A DNA stretch of 64,000 nucleotides from Halobacillus litoralis (GTDB lineage: Bacteria; Bacillota; Bacilli; Bacillales; Halobacillaceae), in contig NZ_JAIVAJ010000004.1 of NCBI RefSeq assembly GCF_020171725.1, positions 186,001-250,000 of the forward strand, in the 5' to 3' direction. The notes beneath the pieces were generated by a model that had not been told where the DNA came from, did not search any database, and saw only the letters and a list, made by a program, of their open reading frames with translations. The translations under genes and the position numbers were made by a program. Below are positions 34,342 through 41,628 of the stretch, piece after piece. The stretch's first letter is position 1, and each line of letters begins with the position of its first letter.

Positions 34342-34518
34342 ATGTTATTAACGTTAGGCCTCAGTGCGGTGCTTGGCTGGTTGTTTTACAGTGCCTTGGG
34401 ACCAGGTGTATTCCTCGGAATGATTTTGGCGGTGCTGATCATGATCTCCATTCAATTGAACCGACAGGAACAAAAAAATAAACAAGATGCAGAGGAAGAA
34501 GATTCGAGCGGCTTTTGA
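34342..34518 (+). CDS. Small two-TM protein behind a 9-codon leader ORF
   Basis: 58 residues from ATG 34342 (MLLTLGLSAVLGWLFY). The only good ribosome site (AGGAGGG) serves ATG 34322, which opens a nine-codon frame stopping at 34351, just past ATG 34342; translation coupling or a frameshift would explain this. An alternative in-frame ATG at 34291 has no ribosome site. Tail RQEQKNKQDAEEED is acidic. Confidence 0.5.
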   Translation: MLLTLGLSAVLGWLFYSALGPGVFLGMILAVLIMISIQLNRQEQKNKQDAEEEDSSGF

Positions 34519-34540
34519 GGATTAAGAATCATTTAATAGT

Positions 34541-34567
34541 GGTATATGATACCTGCGTTGGTATAAT
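34541..34567 (+). promoter_or_regulatory. Palindrome and promoter of the second GGDEF gene
   Basis: GGTATATGATACC (34541-34553), 8 bases, then extended -10 TGGTATAAT (TATAAT at 34562-34567). Same arrangement as at 24140 on the minus strand. Confidence 0.6.
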
Positions 34568-34605
34568 AAAATGGACCGATGCATAATTCTCAAGAGGTGG
34601 TCCAT

Positions 34606-35685
34606 GTGATAATCAAAGAACTCATTTCAAATGTAGCCATTCTAATAACAAGCTTATTCCTTTATACCCAATTGACACGATCATCCCCACTCCTGTCATC
34701 CTCTTCCCTTCAGAAAAAAGTGACGGCAGGGATCCTGGCAGGTGTGCTCAGCAATATTTTGATGCAGTACAGCATGCAGTTCGGAGAATCAATCGTGGAT
34801 CTCAGGCACATCCCGCTGATCCTCGTCGCCTATTACGGCGGCAGTATTCCGGCCCTTATCACGATGGGGCTGATCGGACTCGGCCGTTTTCTGATCGGGG
34901 TAAATACGTCCTCGATGCTTGCCTTACTCATGATCGTATTTATTACGGTAGCGACGCTGCTTTCAAGACGGGTGAATGTGAGAAGGAGCCTGAAGGTGTT
35001 CATCGCCCTGACGGCATCAAACGTCATTTTCACCATCATCATCTGTTATTTGATCAGCGCTTCTGACCTTCTATGGGTACTGATCCCGTCGTACTGGGGC
35101 ATGTCCTACATAGCAGGCTTCACGTCATTCTATGTCGTGGAATACGTACGAGAGAGTCAGAGAGTGTTGGAAAAATATAAATCAGAAGCGGTGACCGATG
35201 CCCTGACCGGCCTCAACAACGTCAGAAAGTTCGACATGGTCTTCAACGACGTCAGCCGACAAGCCCAGGAAAAGAAAGAGAACCTGTCGCTTTTGTTTAT
35301 CGACATCGATCACTTCAAACGCGTCAACGATACGTACGGACATAAAGAAGGCGATCGAGTGCTGATCGAGCTCGGCAACATTTTGAAAAATACCGTGCGC
35401 TCCTTCGATGTCGTCAGTCGGAACGGGGGAGAGGAATTCACTGTGATCTTGCTCGATTGCCCGACTGACCGCGGCAGACAGATCAGTGAACGAATCCGAA
35501 AAAACGTGGAGCAGCACCTATTTCTGCTGACGACAGGTGAAATCATCAACATCACCGTCTCCATCGGACTCGCCTGCTTTAACGAAACAACGAAGAGTCC
35601 GCCGATGCTGTTGAAAGATGCCGACGATGCCCTATATGAAGCGAAAAAGACCGGCCGCAACAAAGTATGTGTATCAAGCAGCTAG
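34606..35685 (+). CDS. Diguanylate cyclase, 5TM-receptor + GGDEF
   Basis: 359 residues from GTG 34606 (AGAGGTGG upstream), aligning with the paralog's MIVKELIS. N-terminal 5TMR_LYT region (VDLRHIPLILVAYYGGSIPA), then GGDEF with active site GGEEF and I-site RSFD five residues upstream. Strongly similar to the 22979 cyclase. c-di-GMP synthesis in response to an unknown membrane signal. Confidence 0.93.
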   Translation: MIIKELISNVAILITSLFLYTQLTRSSPLLSSSSLQKKVTAGILAGVLSNILMQYSMQFGESIVDLRHIPLILVAYYGGSIPALITMGLIGLGRFLIGVNTSSMLALLMIVFITVATLLSRRVNVRRSLKVFIALTASNVIFTIIICYLISASDLLWVLIPSYWGMSYIAGFTSFYVVEYVRESQRVLEKYKSEAVTDALTGLNNVRKFDMVFNDVSRQAQEKKENLSLLFIDIDHFKRVNDTYGHKEGDRVLIELGNILKNTVRSFDVVSRNGGEEFTVILLDCPTDRGRQISERIRKNVEQHLFLLTTGEIINITVSIGLACFNETTKSPPMLLKDADDALYEAKKTGRNKVCVSSS

Positions 35686-35752
35686 ATTTTCCCTGTTTAG
35701 TGTTCCTTTCGATAGGATATAAACTAAATGGAACACCTCAGGGAGGAAAAGA

Positions 35753-35959
35753 ATGTCTAAAGAATACTTAGAACGGGAAATCGACTTTCTCCGGAAGAAA
35801 TTATACGAAGCCTACCGTCAATCCTTCGATTACGAACGCGTCGTAGAAATATCTCAGGAACTCGATGATTTGTTGAATCAATTGGAAGAACTGAAGAAGC
35901 ACGAGAACAAAGCTCAAGAGCAGCTGAGCCGTTCTCGTGCTTCCTTTAGGGAGCGCTGA
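35753..35959 (+). CDS. Spo0E-like aspartyl-phosphate phosphatase
   Basis: 68 residues. Two-helix hairpin with the Spo0E signature SQELDDLLNQL. These proteins dephosphorylate Spo0A~P and delay sporulation (family knowledge), which fits a spore former. CAGGGAGG precedes ATG. Follows the cyclase gene by 67 bases. Confidence 0.85.
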   Translation: MSKEYLEREIDFLRKKLYEAYRQSFDYERVVEISQELDDLLNQLEELKKHENKAQEQLSRSRASFRER

Positions 35960-35963
35960 AACA

Positions 35964-36028
35964 AGGGGACGGTTCTCGCTGTTTCATCCCGTGAAACAGT
36001 AGGGACGGTTCTTGCTGTTTCACGGGAT
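35964..36028. repeat. Two R1 REP arms, variant loop
   Basis: GGGGACGGTTCTCGCTGTTT and GGGACGGTTCTTGCTGTTTC as direct repeats, with facing CCCGTGAAACAG. Confidence 0.85.
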
Positions 36029-36044
36029 GGAATGAATCGAGAGA

Positions 36045-36170
36045 TAGTCTTTCACAACCGTTTTGACTCTTTAAGATGCTGAGAATGGTCTTGATAAGAC
36101 CTTCTCGCAACCATTTCATGTGTCCGCAGAGTGAAAAAAGGTCGTGACAGTTACGTCTCACTACCATTCC
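36045..36170. repeat. R2 hairpin repeats
   Basis: Arms CACAACCGTTTTGA, GAATGGTCTTGA, CTCGCAACCATTT and GGTCGTGACAGT...TCACTACCATT. The last pair matches GGTCGTGACAAAGT...TCACTACCATT at 43.5 kb. Confidence 0.7.
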
Positions 36171-36172
36171 AT

Positions 36173-36214
36173 AAAAAATAGACTTGAGCCTGATGTGCTC
36201 AAGTCTATTTTTTT
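36173..36214 (+). terminator. Bidirectional terminator
   Basis: AAAATAGACTTGAGC / GCTCAAGTCTATTTT, perfect 15-bp stem and T-run. Confidence 0.85.
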
Positions 36215-36240
36215 ATGAAACAAGAGAACCGTCCCCAATG
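36214..36240. repeat. R1 REP half-site
   Basis: TGAAACAAGAGAACCGTCCCC alone, next to the terminator. Confidence 0.85.
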
Positions 36241-36253
36241 TTTCCACACAAAA

Positions 36254-36634
36254 TCACTTTATAGAGCATGAATCATTGCATGTGCCTTGATTTGTTTGGA
36301 TCTTCCTCTTGCTTGCTATAAAACGGTACACATGATCACCCAATCTTAGCTTTTCAGCCATTAACAATAGAGGTACTGTCCAATGAAGAAGGGGGATATT
36401 TTTATGAACTTGAATGAATGTTTGTAAGCCCCAGTAATAGGATTGGCTCAATGAGCTGTAGGAACACATTTCTTGTTCTAATACCTCAACCTTAAAAGGA
36501 AGAGCTTTATTTATATGTGGGTCTCTGAAAGATACAAAATCAATCCTTCGTCGCTTATCCAACTTCCTCCATTTCATAACTGTATTTTTACAAAGAGGGC
36601 AATTACCATCATAATAGACCGTTAAATGTTGCAA
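36254..36634 (-). CDS. DCC-family thiol-disulfide oxidoreductase
   Basis: 126 residues from TTG behind AAGGAGG. Starts LTVYYDGNCPLCKN, i.e. the DxxCxxC motif of DUF393/DCC proteins, which often partner HTTM-type membrane proteins. It lies after the sdp operon; a terminator at 36685 separates it from sdpI, so it probably has its own promoter (TTGTTA-17-TAATGG in the gap). Could help form the SDP disulfide; that is inference. Confidence 0.82.
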   Translation of the reverse strand: MQHLTVYYDGNCPLCKNTVMKWRKLDKRRRIDFVSFRDPHINKALPFKVEVLEQEMCSYSSLSQSYYWGLQTFIQVHKNIPLLHWTVPLLLMAEKLRLGDHVYRFIASKRKIQTNQGTCNDSCSIK

Positions 36635-36684
36635 ATCATGACCTCCTTTTAGATCGAACCATTAGATTAAAATGCATTGACTAA

Positions 36685-36717
36685 CAAAAAAAGAAGGGAA
36701 GCCCCTTCTTTTTTTAG
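36685..36717. terminator. Bidirectional terminator
   Basis: AAAGAAGGG / CCCTTCTTT flanked by A- and T-runs; ends the sdp transcript on the minus strand. Confidence 0.85.
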
Positions 36718-36764
36718 TCTTGGAAATTATGAAGAGTGAACAATAGGAACTTGCGTTTTTGTTG

Positions 36765-37097
36765 TTAGGTTGCTTGAGATCGTTCTATCTTGATTAATTT
36801 CCTTTCCGTCAGAAGAAAAACGGGGAGGAATGAAAGAACACTCCAGCCTAACTCATAAAACAAATAGTATTCTTTGCTATAAGTGACGAACATCAGTGCA
36901 AAACCCAACACAATATTAAAGGTTGCCACTGCACATAAGACCTTTGCAGAATATTTTTGGGCAAAGTCCCATAACTTCTTATTCTTCTTAGACCTTTTCG
37001 TTCGATATCCGTAGACACTGTTGATGTTGTCTGGACTAGCTTTCCATAAAACGATGCTTGCTGCTAAACACCCTAAACCCGTAAGGAATATTAACAT
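36765..37097 (-). CDS. sdpI: SdpI-family immunity protein
   Basis: 110 residues with three TMs. The SdpI block INSVYGYRTKRSKKNKKLWD then FAQKYSAKVL is clear. SdpI protects B. subtilis from SDP toxin and, with SdpR, signals its presence. Here the gene follows sdpC by 15 bases on the same strand, instead of in a separate sdpRI unit; no SdpR gene is visible. About half the length of B. subtilis SdpI (about 207 residues), corresponding to the C-terminal SdpI domain alone. ATG behind GAGGGA. Confidence 0.85.
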   Translation of the reverse strand: MLIFLTGLGCLAASIVLWKASPDNINSVYGYRTKRSKKNKKLWDFAQKYSAKVLCAVATFNIVLGFALMFVTYSKEYYLFYELGWSVLSFLPVFLLTERKLIKIERSQAT

Positions 37098-37112
37098 GAT
37101 GATCTCCCTCTA

Positions 37113-37697
37113 CTAAGATAGTTTATCTAATGTGTACGCAACAGCTCTCTCAGGTTCTTCGACTGAATCAATTCCAGGACCCCATGTTCCGCCTGCCAAA
37201 TAGACTACTGCTCCGCCTACTGCAGCATATGTCACACCTACGTACTGGTGAGCGATGAGGACAACAGCAGCTCCGCAAACAGCTACAACACCACACTGAG
37301 CATTTACTTCACCAGTAGTGGCTAGTTCATCGCCTCGATCTTCAACGAATTGATTTAAATGTTCTGAAACCACTTTTAAACTCTCCATTGTTGCATTAGG
37401 GTCTTTTGCAAGAATCGAGTTCTTCAAATCCTCTACGGAATCAGAATGCTCGGACTCGATATAACTGGAAAACTCCTGAATGATTTCGAGCTCTTCTTCA
37501 GTTGGTTCTCTTGAGTCTTCTTCAGCGAATAAGACATCTCCAACAGGGCCATAACCAAAAACAATTCCCTGCATGTATTCAATTCCAGAGAAATCTGAAT
37601 CTGCCTGAACGGGAGACATGCTGTTGGAAAAAATCGTGGATGCCAAAATGAACGGGATTACCAAAATACTAGCTAGCCATTTTTTGTTGTTTTTCAT
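37113..37697 (-). CDS. sdpC: SdpC-family toxin precursor
   Basis: 194 residues. Signal peptide to about residue 32 (LVIPFILASTIFSNSMSPVQ). Residues C135-C141 read CGVVAVC; the mature B. subtilis SDP peptide begins CGLYAVC with a disulfide between these two cysteines, followed by a hydrophobic helical hairpin. Here the following GAAVVLIAHQYVGVTYAAV is hydrophobic in the same way and is followed by GGTWGPG, then an acidic C-terminal propeptide. Secreted cannibalism toxin that collapses the proton gradient (family knowledge). ATG behind AAGGAGG; overlaps sdpB by 29 bases. Confidence 0.9.
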   Translation of the reverse strand: MKNNKKWLASILVIPFILASTIFSNSMSPVQADSDFSGIEYMQGIVFGYGPVGDVLFAEEDSREPTEEELEIIQEFSSYIESEHSDSVEDLKNSILAKDPNATMESLKVVSEHLNQFVEDRGDELATTGEVNAQCGVVAVCGAAVVLIAHQYVGVTYAAVGGAVVYLAGGTWGPGIDSVEEPERAVAYTLDKLS

Positions 37698-38559
37698 ACT
37701 TTAATTTCCTCCTTATTAATGGTATGTCTTCTTGGACAGGGTATAAGTAGAGTAGCAGAGCTGCCCACATAGTAATTGAGAAGGTTACTATGCCTATAGT
37801 CAGCAATATCCCTAAATGAAAGACAATACCTGCAACCAGAATGTATTTTTTAAATCGATCTTTCCAAAACAATGCCGAGGCCAACAACAATTCGAATAGT
37901 GTGACGGACCAAGTGAGTATGACAACAAGTCCGCTTTCCAATATAGGGACCATAAAGAACTCTTGATAATTCGCTATCCCCAGCATAGGATCAGTCAGGA
38001 AATAGTAGAGTGCCGTTCCTTCGCCCCATTCATCGTTTTTTATCCTACCAATAGCTGCATGCAAGTAGATGAGCATGACTTGTATTTTGATAACATAAGT
38101 GAAGGCTAAAAAGCTGAGATTTCTATAAAAAGATTTTTGTTTGAACGGCTTCCAATGGTTGGTGCGATGATCCAATAGTGTTAAAGGGATAAGCAGAAAA
38201 GTGAGCGTTGTAACGATTTGATCCCCACCATCAAGTACAATGGCATATGTATGAATGCTGTAACAAATATACCAATGTAGTACACCAGATACACGAGGGT
38301 AATACCCAAGCATAATTGGTACCATCAACAAAATGATGAGGTATCTGACTATTTCGGGATTCATCCCTATAGCCTCACCAAGAACAAAGAATGATGGAAC
38401 CAGATACTCTGAAGATGCTTGACTTTCAAGAGGGGCTAGAACAGCCATTGAATTAAACCCTATTGTGATAAAGGTGCTGATGGCCAATATAGTACGTGCA
38501 ATCGCATAAGAATTGTTGAAGAGCTTCATATCCTTGACCTGATTTTGAAAGTGCTTCAT
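37669..38559 (-). CDS. sdpB: SdpB-like HTTM membrane protein
   Basis: 296 residues from MKHFQNQV (AAAGGTGA 7 bases upstream; an earlier start lies inside sdpA). Six to seven TMs. HTTM-like arrangement with WYICYSIHTYAIV, DGGDQIV and KIQVMLIYLHAAIGRI. SdpB is required to mature SdpC in B. subtilis. Start overlaps sdpA stop by 4 bases. Confidence 0.87.
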   Translation of the reverse strand: MKHFQNQVKDMKLFNNSYAIARTILAISTFITIGFNSMAVLAPLESQASSEYLVPSFFVLGEAIGMNPEIVRYLIILLMVPIMLGYYPRVSGVLHWYICYSIHTYAIVLDGGDQIVTTLTFLLIPLTLLDHRTNHWKPFKQKSFYRNLSFLAFTYVIKIQVMLIYLHAAIGRIKNDEWGEGTALYYFLTDPMLGIANYQEFFMVPILESGLVVILTWSVTLFELLLASALFWKDRFKKYILVAGIVFHLGILLTIGIVTFSITMWAALLLYLYPVQEDIPLIRRKLKYEKQQKMAS

Positions 38560-39071
38560 ATGATTTTCACCTTTATCACTCTGGCATTGAATGAACTCGT
38601 TTCCTCGTATTCTCTCCAATACCAGTTGAGGGGCTCTCTATAGTAAAGAATATATTCACCATGTTCCAAATGCTTAAATTCTTCATCAATAATGGTGGGG
38701 TCTTGTTCATTGGCTATTTCAACACACTCTTCTTCGCTTTTACACGGTTCCCATTCAGAGTTCGGAAAATCTGTTTCGATAGAGCCCAATTCAATCATTT
38801 GAGAGCGACCATGACGACTCAGACCAAATATATTATGCGGGGAGGCATTTGGTAAGTTAATCTGTGGTGAACTCTCATGAATCATTAAGACATCATCTGA
38901 AGGACTTTTGCTATAGAATGCAAATCCTTGAGGTGCCAATTGAGACATAGCATTCTTTCCCAACAAAGGGTTGGAAGGAACTAAGTTGATAAAAACACTT
39001 AGGCCAAAAAGAAGTGCAGATCCTAAAATTAAACTAATGAAAAGGTTTCTTTTGTCACTTTTGAAATTCAT
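38556..39071 (-). CDS. sdpA: SdpA-like maturation protein
   Basis: 171 residues. N-terminal TM (LFISLILGSALLFGLSVFI) then LAPQGFAFYSKSPSDDVLMI, the SdpA signature of QGW.F.T..P type, and a domain with Cys in EWEPCKSEEECVEIA. SdpA works with SdpB to produce active SDP. The best ribosome site (AAGGAG) is spaced for an ATG-GAA-TGA minigene whose TGA overlaps the sdpA ATG, suggesting coupling. Confidence 0.87.
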   Translation of the reverse strand: MNFKSDKRNLFISLILGSALLFGLSVFINLVPSNPLLGKNAMSQLAPQGFAFYSKSPSDDVLMIHESSPQINLPNASPHNIFGLSRHGRSQMIELGSIETDFPNSEWEPCKSEEECVEIANEQDPTIIDEEFKHLEHGEYILYYREPLNWYWREYEETSSFNARVIKVKII

Positions 39072-39605
39072 TCCATTATCAACTCCTTATTTATTTCACC
39101 TCCTAAGCAGACTTTTCTTAAAACGTTGGAATTAAGAGGAGTCTGAACACGATCGTTTCTTTCTGTGAACAAACTGATGAGGTATTCCCTCGTGTTTGTT
39201 CCTTGGATGACCTTCCTTCATTTAAAACAGGCAAGCCTATTATCAAGTTGTTAGGACGAAGGTGAATTCATTATGAAAAGACTTGTGTCGAACTTGTCAT
39301 TCCCTCCTTTTCATATGAGTGTATAGACTGAATTCGATTAATTCTATATTTTTCCTTCTAAATGGGACTTGGGAAAGATACCTTGAAATCAATGGCCTAA
39401 CCTACAAATTTATAACGGACTTTCCCAAGTGAATTTGACACTTTCCAAAGGGAATTTATGTTAAAATTTTCTTTATGTCGTGAAAACGTAATTGGCATAA
39501 GAAAGGTGACGTGTTCAAATGATCTACGCCACCTTTCTTATGCTTTATTCATCTTCCCGAAACGTTTCTTTGCCTGAGTCGTAGGATAGGGGAGGGGGAA
39601 ATCGA
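39072..39605. other. Long intergenic region upstream of sdpA
   Basis: 534 bases without a clear gene. It holds the sdp leader with a spare AGGAGGTG at about 39107-39115, an inverted repeat ACTTGGGAAAG (39367-39377) / CTTTCCCAAGT (39420-39430), a plus-strand promoter and a long hairpin at 39495. A 15-codon frame (MKRLVSNLSFPPFHMSV type) from about 39273 is not supported enough to call. Confidence 0.6.
39435..39543 (+). ncRNA. Candidate small RNA or terminator hairpin with own promoter
   Basis: TTGACA (39435-39440), 16 bp, TATGTT (39457-39462), then about 30 bases, then a 14-bp perfect stem GCATAAGAAAGGTG / CACCTTTCTTATGC (39495-39543) with a further short inner stem. A transcript of about 75 nt ending at the hairpin is possible; the T-tail is weak (TTTATTC). 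No known RNA family recognised. Confidence 0.35.
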
Positions 39606-39835
39606 ATGAAGGGGTTCCAGAACTTCAATATTGCCGTGACTGTGATTGGACTAAGCGCCATCCTTTTTCACCTCTTTTCAGGAGGGGCATTTCTTTTAGT
39701 CGATGAGGTTATGATGATTGTGGCGGCCATGTTTTTCTTATCGGTTTAGAAAACGTGCTTGACCGTGAGAACAAAAGGAACGTAGGGGTCGCTTTCTTAT
39801 TGATCTCGCTGTTCACCTTTGCGTCGACCCTTTAG
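39606..39835 (+). pseudogene. DUF3953-like membrane protein with a frameshift
   Basis: ATG behind GGGGAGGGGG reads MKGFQNFNIAVTVIGLSAIL through VAAMFFLSV and stops at 39749. The +1-shifted frame continues GLENVLDRENKRNVGVAFLL and then ISLFTFASTL to 39835, matching the usual DUF3953 end (GLEELKKGRK... pattern). One base is missing near TTCTTATCGG. Either a real mutation or a sequencing error. Confidence 0.7.
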
Positions 39836-39859
39836 AAATAAGAAAAGGAGATGGATCGA

Positions 39860-40060
39860 ATGAATCATCGAATATGTGAGAAGTGTGAAGGGGACATGGT
39901 GAAATGTTATGTCGATCAGGGGATGAGAGGGATTCTAGTCAAGAACGCTGATGGGGATAAGCTGTTCTCAAACAAGAAAAACACACGCATCAATCCATTC
40001 GTCTGCGGGGACTGCGGCTGGGTGGAGTGGTATGCAGATGAACCAGGCAAGATCAGATGA
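39860..40060 (+). CDS. 66-residue zinc-ribbon-like protein
   Basis: Start 39860 (AAAAGGAG 11 bases upstream; ATG 39851 overlaps it). Two CxxC pairs, CEKC and CGDC, 42 residues apart, should hold one zinc. Small nucleic-acid-binding proteins have this shape. Terminator follows. Unknown role. Confidence 0.7.
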   Translation: MNHRICEKCEGDMVKCYVDQGMRGILVKNADGDKLFSNKKNTRINPFVCGDCGWVEWYADEPGKIR

Positions 40061-40077
40061 AGGGCATACATAACATA

Positions 40078-40120
40078 GAAAAGGAAGCACGGGACTTGTC
40101 CCGTGCTTCCTTTTCTTTTT
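40078..40120 (+). terminator. Strong terminator
   Basis: GAAAAGGAAGCACGGGAC / GTCCCGTGCTTCCTTTTC, perfect 18-bp stem with a two-base loop and T-run. Confidence 0.9.
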
Positions 40121-40129
40121 TGCTATGAG

Positions 40130-40285
40130 GTCGAAAACGGGCGAGAGAACCGTTCTCACAAACGTTTCTCAGGTCATCGAACCTAAAAACGGTCCAGAGT
40201 CTGCTCGTCACGACACTTTTTACAGCTTTTTGATTCTGAAACAGTCGAGAGAGCCATTCTCACGACGGTTTTCAAATAGGATACG
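40130..40285. repeat. R2 hairpin repeats
   Basis: Contains AAACAGTCGAGAGAGCCATT then CTCACGACGGTTTT, an imperfect hairpin, and AAAACGGTCCAGAG / CGTCACGACAC. Confidence 0.75.
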
Positions 40286-40291
40286 TTATCC

Positions 40292-40843
40292 TCAAATCAA
40301 AACCAACATCAGACTCAACACAATCGTATATGAGAAATAGACCAACGCACCCGTCCAATGGATTTTCTGGATCTCTTGGAAGTACCCGTTCCCGTTATCC
40401 ACCTTTCGTGCCCGCCTCACAATACCAATGTTCAACAGAATGATGACAGGGACAACCGTACAGACGACAATCCAAAGCAATGCCTCATCGAAGATCATCG
40501 GTTCGTTGTTGGAGGAAAATGCAATTACGAGGACCACCAACGAAAGCAGGAGGGGGGTTTTGAATTTTGATTTTCTTTCTTTTTCGAAGGATGGATCGTC
40601 CATGACATCCTTCTCATAGAGGATGAGCTTTCTCATGTCAGGCGTCCACGCATAGCGTCCGGTTCTGAACTTCTGCCACTCGGAAATTGAAATCGTGAGT
40701 AAGAGGAGGGCAAAAACACTGTAGAAAACGGTATCGGTTGTGTAGTAGAGAAGCAGCAGTGCGGCGCCGATGATACTGAATATCAAAAAGTTTAGAAAAA
40801 GAATCTGTTTCGTCCGTAACTTTCTGCGTTCATGCTGTTCCAT
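40292..40843 (-). CDS. Unnamed four-TM family, paralog D
   Basis: 183 residues, four hydrophobic segments. Starts MEQHERRKLRTKQILF; central block FRTGRYAWTPDMRKLILYEK. Matches its three upstream neighbours in start (MEQxELxRLRKKQ), length and in the GRYxxTxDMxxLxxYEK block. Unknown function. Last of the run on this strand, next to an R2 repeat. Confidence 0.75.
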   Translation of the reverse strand: MEQHERRKLRTKQILFLNFLIFSIIGAALLLLYYTTDTVFYSVFALLLLTISISEWQKFRTGRYAWTPDMRKLILYEKDVMDDPSFEKERKSKFKTPLLLSLVVLVIAFSSNNEPMIFDEALLWIVVCTVVPVIILLNIGIVRRARKVDNGNGYFQEIQKIHWTGALVYFSYTIVLSLMLVLI

Positions 40844-40845
40844 CT

Positions 40846-40983
40846 TTACACCTCCTGTTGCTTTTCCTCGCGCATTTTTCTAATCTCTTCTGTCTGGTCG
40901 AGTATGTTCTGGTTGATCTTTCTGAGCGCATCAAAAATCGCATAAATTCCTGCCAGGACTAAAATCATAAAAAGTAGAGTCAA
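40846..40983 (-). CDS. 45-residue membrane protein within the paralog cluster
   Basis: TTG with GAAGG 7 bases upstream. One helix (LLFMILVLAGIYAIFDAL) and a helical, charged tail KINQNILDQTEEIRKMREEK. Between paralogs C and D, 2 bases from the latter; likely cotranscribed. Confidence 0.55.
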   Translation of the reverse strand: MTLLFMILVLAGIYAIFDALRKINQNILDQTEEIRKMREEKQQEV

Positions 40984-41000
40984 AGTGAAACCTTCTTTCG

Positions 41001-41606
41001 TCAGCGTTCTGGCTGTGAAACGGAAGAACCGTCCCCAATGTTCCAATTCAAGTTAAAGGCGAATGAAATCACAAGTAGGACGAAGATGCCGGCTGCAAGC
41101 GATGAGAGCGACATGATCCAATTGATGCGGCGGATCTCCTGAAAGGTGCCTTTGCCCTGATCGATTTTTTGGTCACGTAGAATTCTCCCGATGTTCAGCG
41201 TGGCGATCACAATGACCGCGAAGCTTATGATGATCCACATATAGAGAGGTTCTATTACAAAAGGTCTGTTATCGGCCATGAAATATTGAGTCCAGCCGAG
41301 GAAGGCAACAACCAATTGGGAAAAGTATTGCGTGAACCGCTCTGCCTTGAATGCTCCTCTATCCATCGCTTCTTTTTCATAAAGGACAAGTGCATTCATA
41401 TCCTCTGTCCAGGCGTACCGACCGGTTTTGTATTTCACCAGCTCCAGCACACCTGCCACTGTAAACCAGATGCTGAATGTGAGAAAGACCAGCTTTTCGC
41501 TTGCCTGGGTCAACAGTATGAGGCCGACTACCATGATCATGAATGCGTACAAATTATAAAGAAGAATCCTTTTTTTACGTAGCCTGCTGAGTTCCTGCTT
41601 TTCCAT
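41001..41606 (-). CDS. Unnamed four-TM family, paralog C
   Basis: 201 residues. MEKQELSRLRKKRILLYNLY, then YKTGRYAWTEDMNALVLYEK and a C-terminal TM. The last residues (NIGDGSSVSQPER) are encoded by an R1 REP arm that runs into the gene, so the tail differs from its paralogs. Confidence 0.75.
   Translation of the reverse strand: MEKQELSRLRKKRILLYNLYAFMIMVVGLILLTQASEKLVFLTFSIWFTVAGVLELVKYKTGRYAWTEDMNALVLYEKEAMDRGAFKAERFTQYFSQLVVAFLGWTQYFMADNRPFVIEPLYMWIIISFAVIVIATLNIGRILRDQKIDQGKGTFQEIRRINWIMSLSSLAAGIFVLLVISFAFNLNWNIGDGSSVSQPER
41014..41044. repeat. R1 REP arm inside paralog C
   Basis: GTGAAACGGAAGAACCGTCC at the 3' end of the coding sequence. Confidence 0.85.
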
Positions 41607-41628
41607 GTGCGTTCACTCCTTTTATTAC

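Noticed and set aside
39273..39326. 15-codon plus-strand peptide with AAGGTGA
   Set aside because: Too short and no conservation signal visible; kept only as a note in the intergenic entry.
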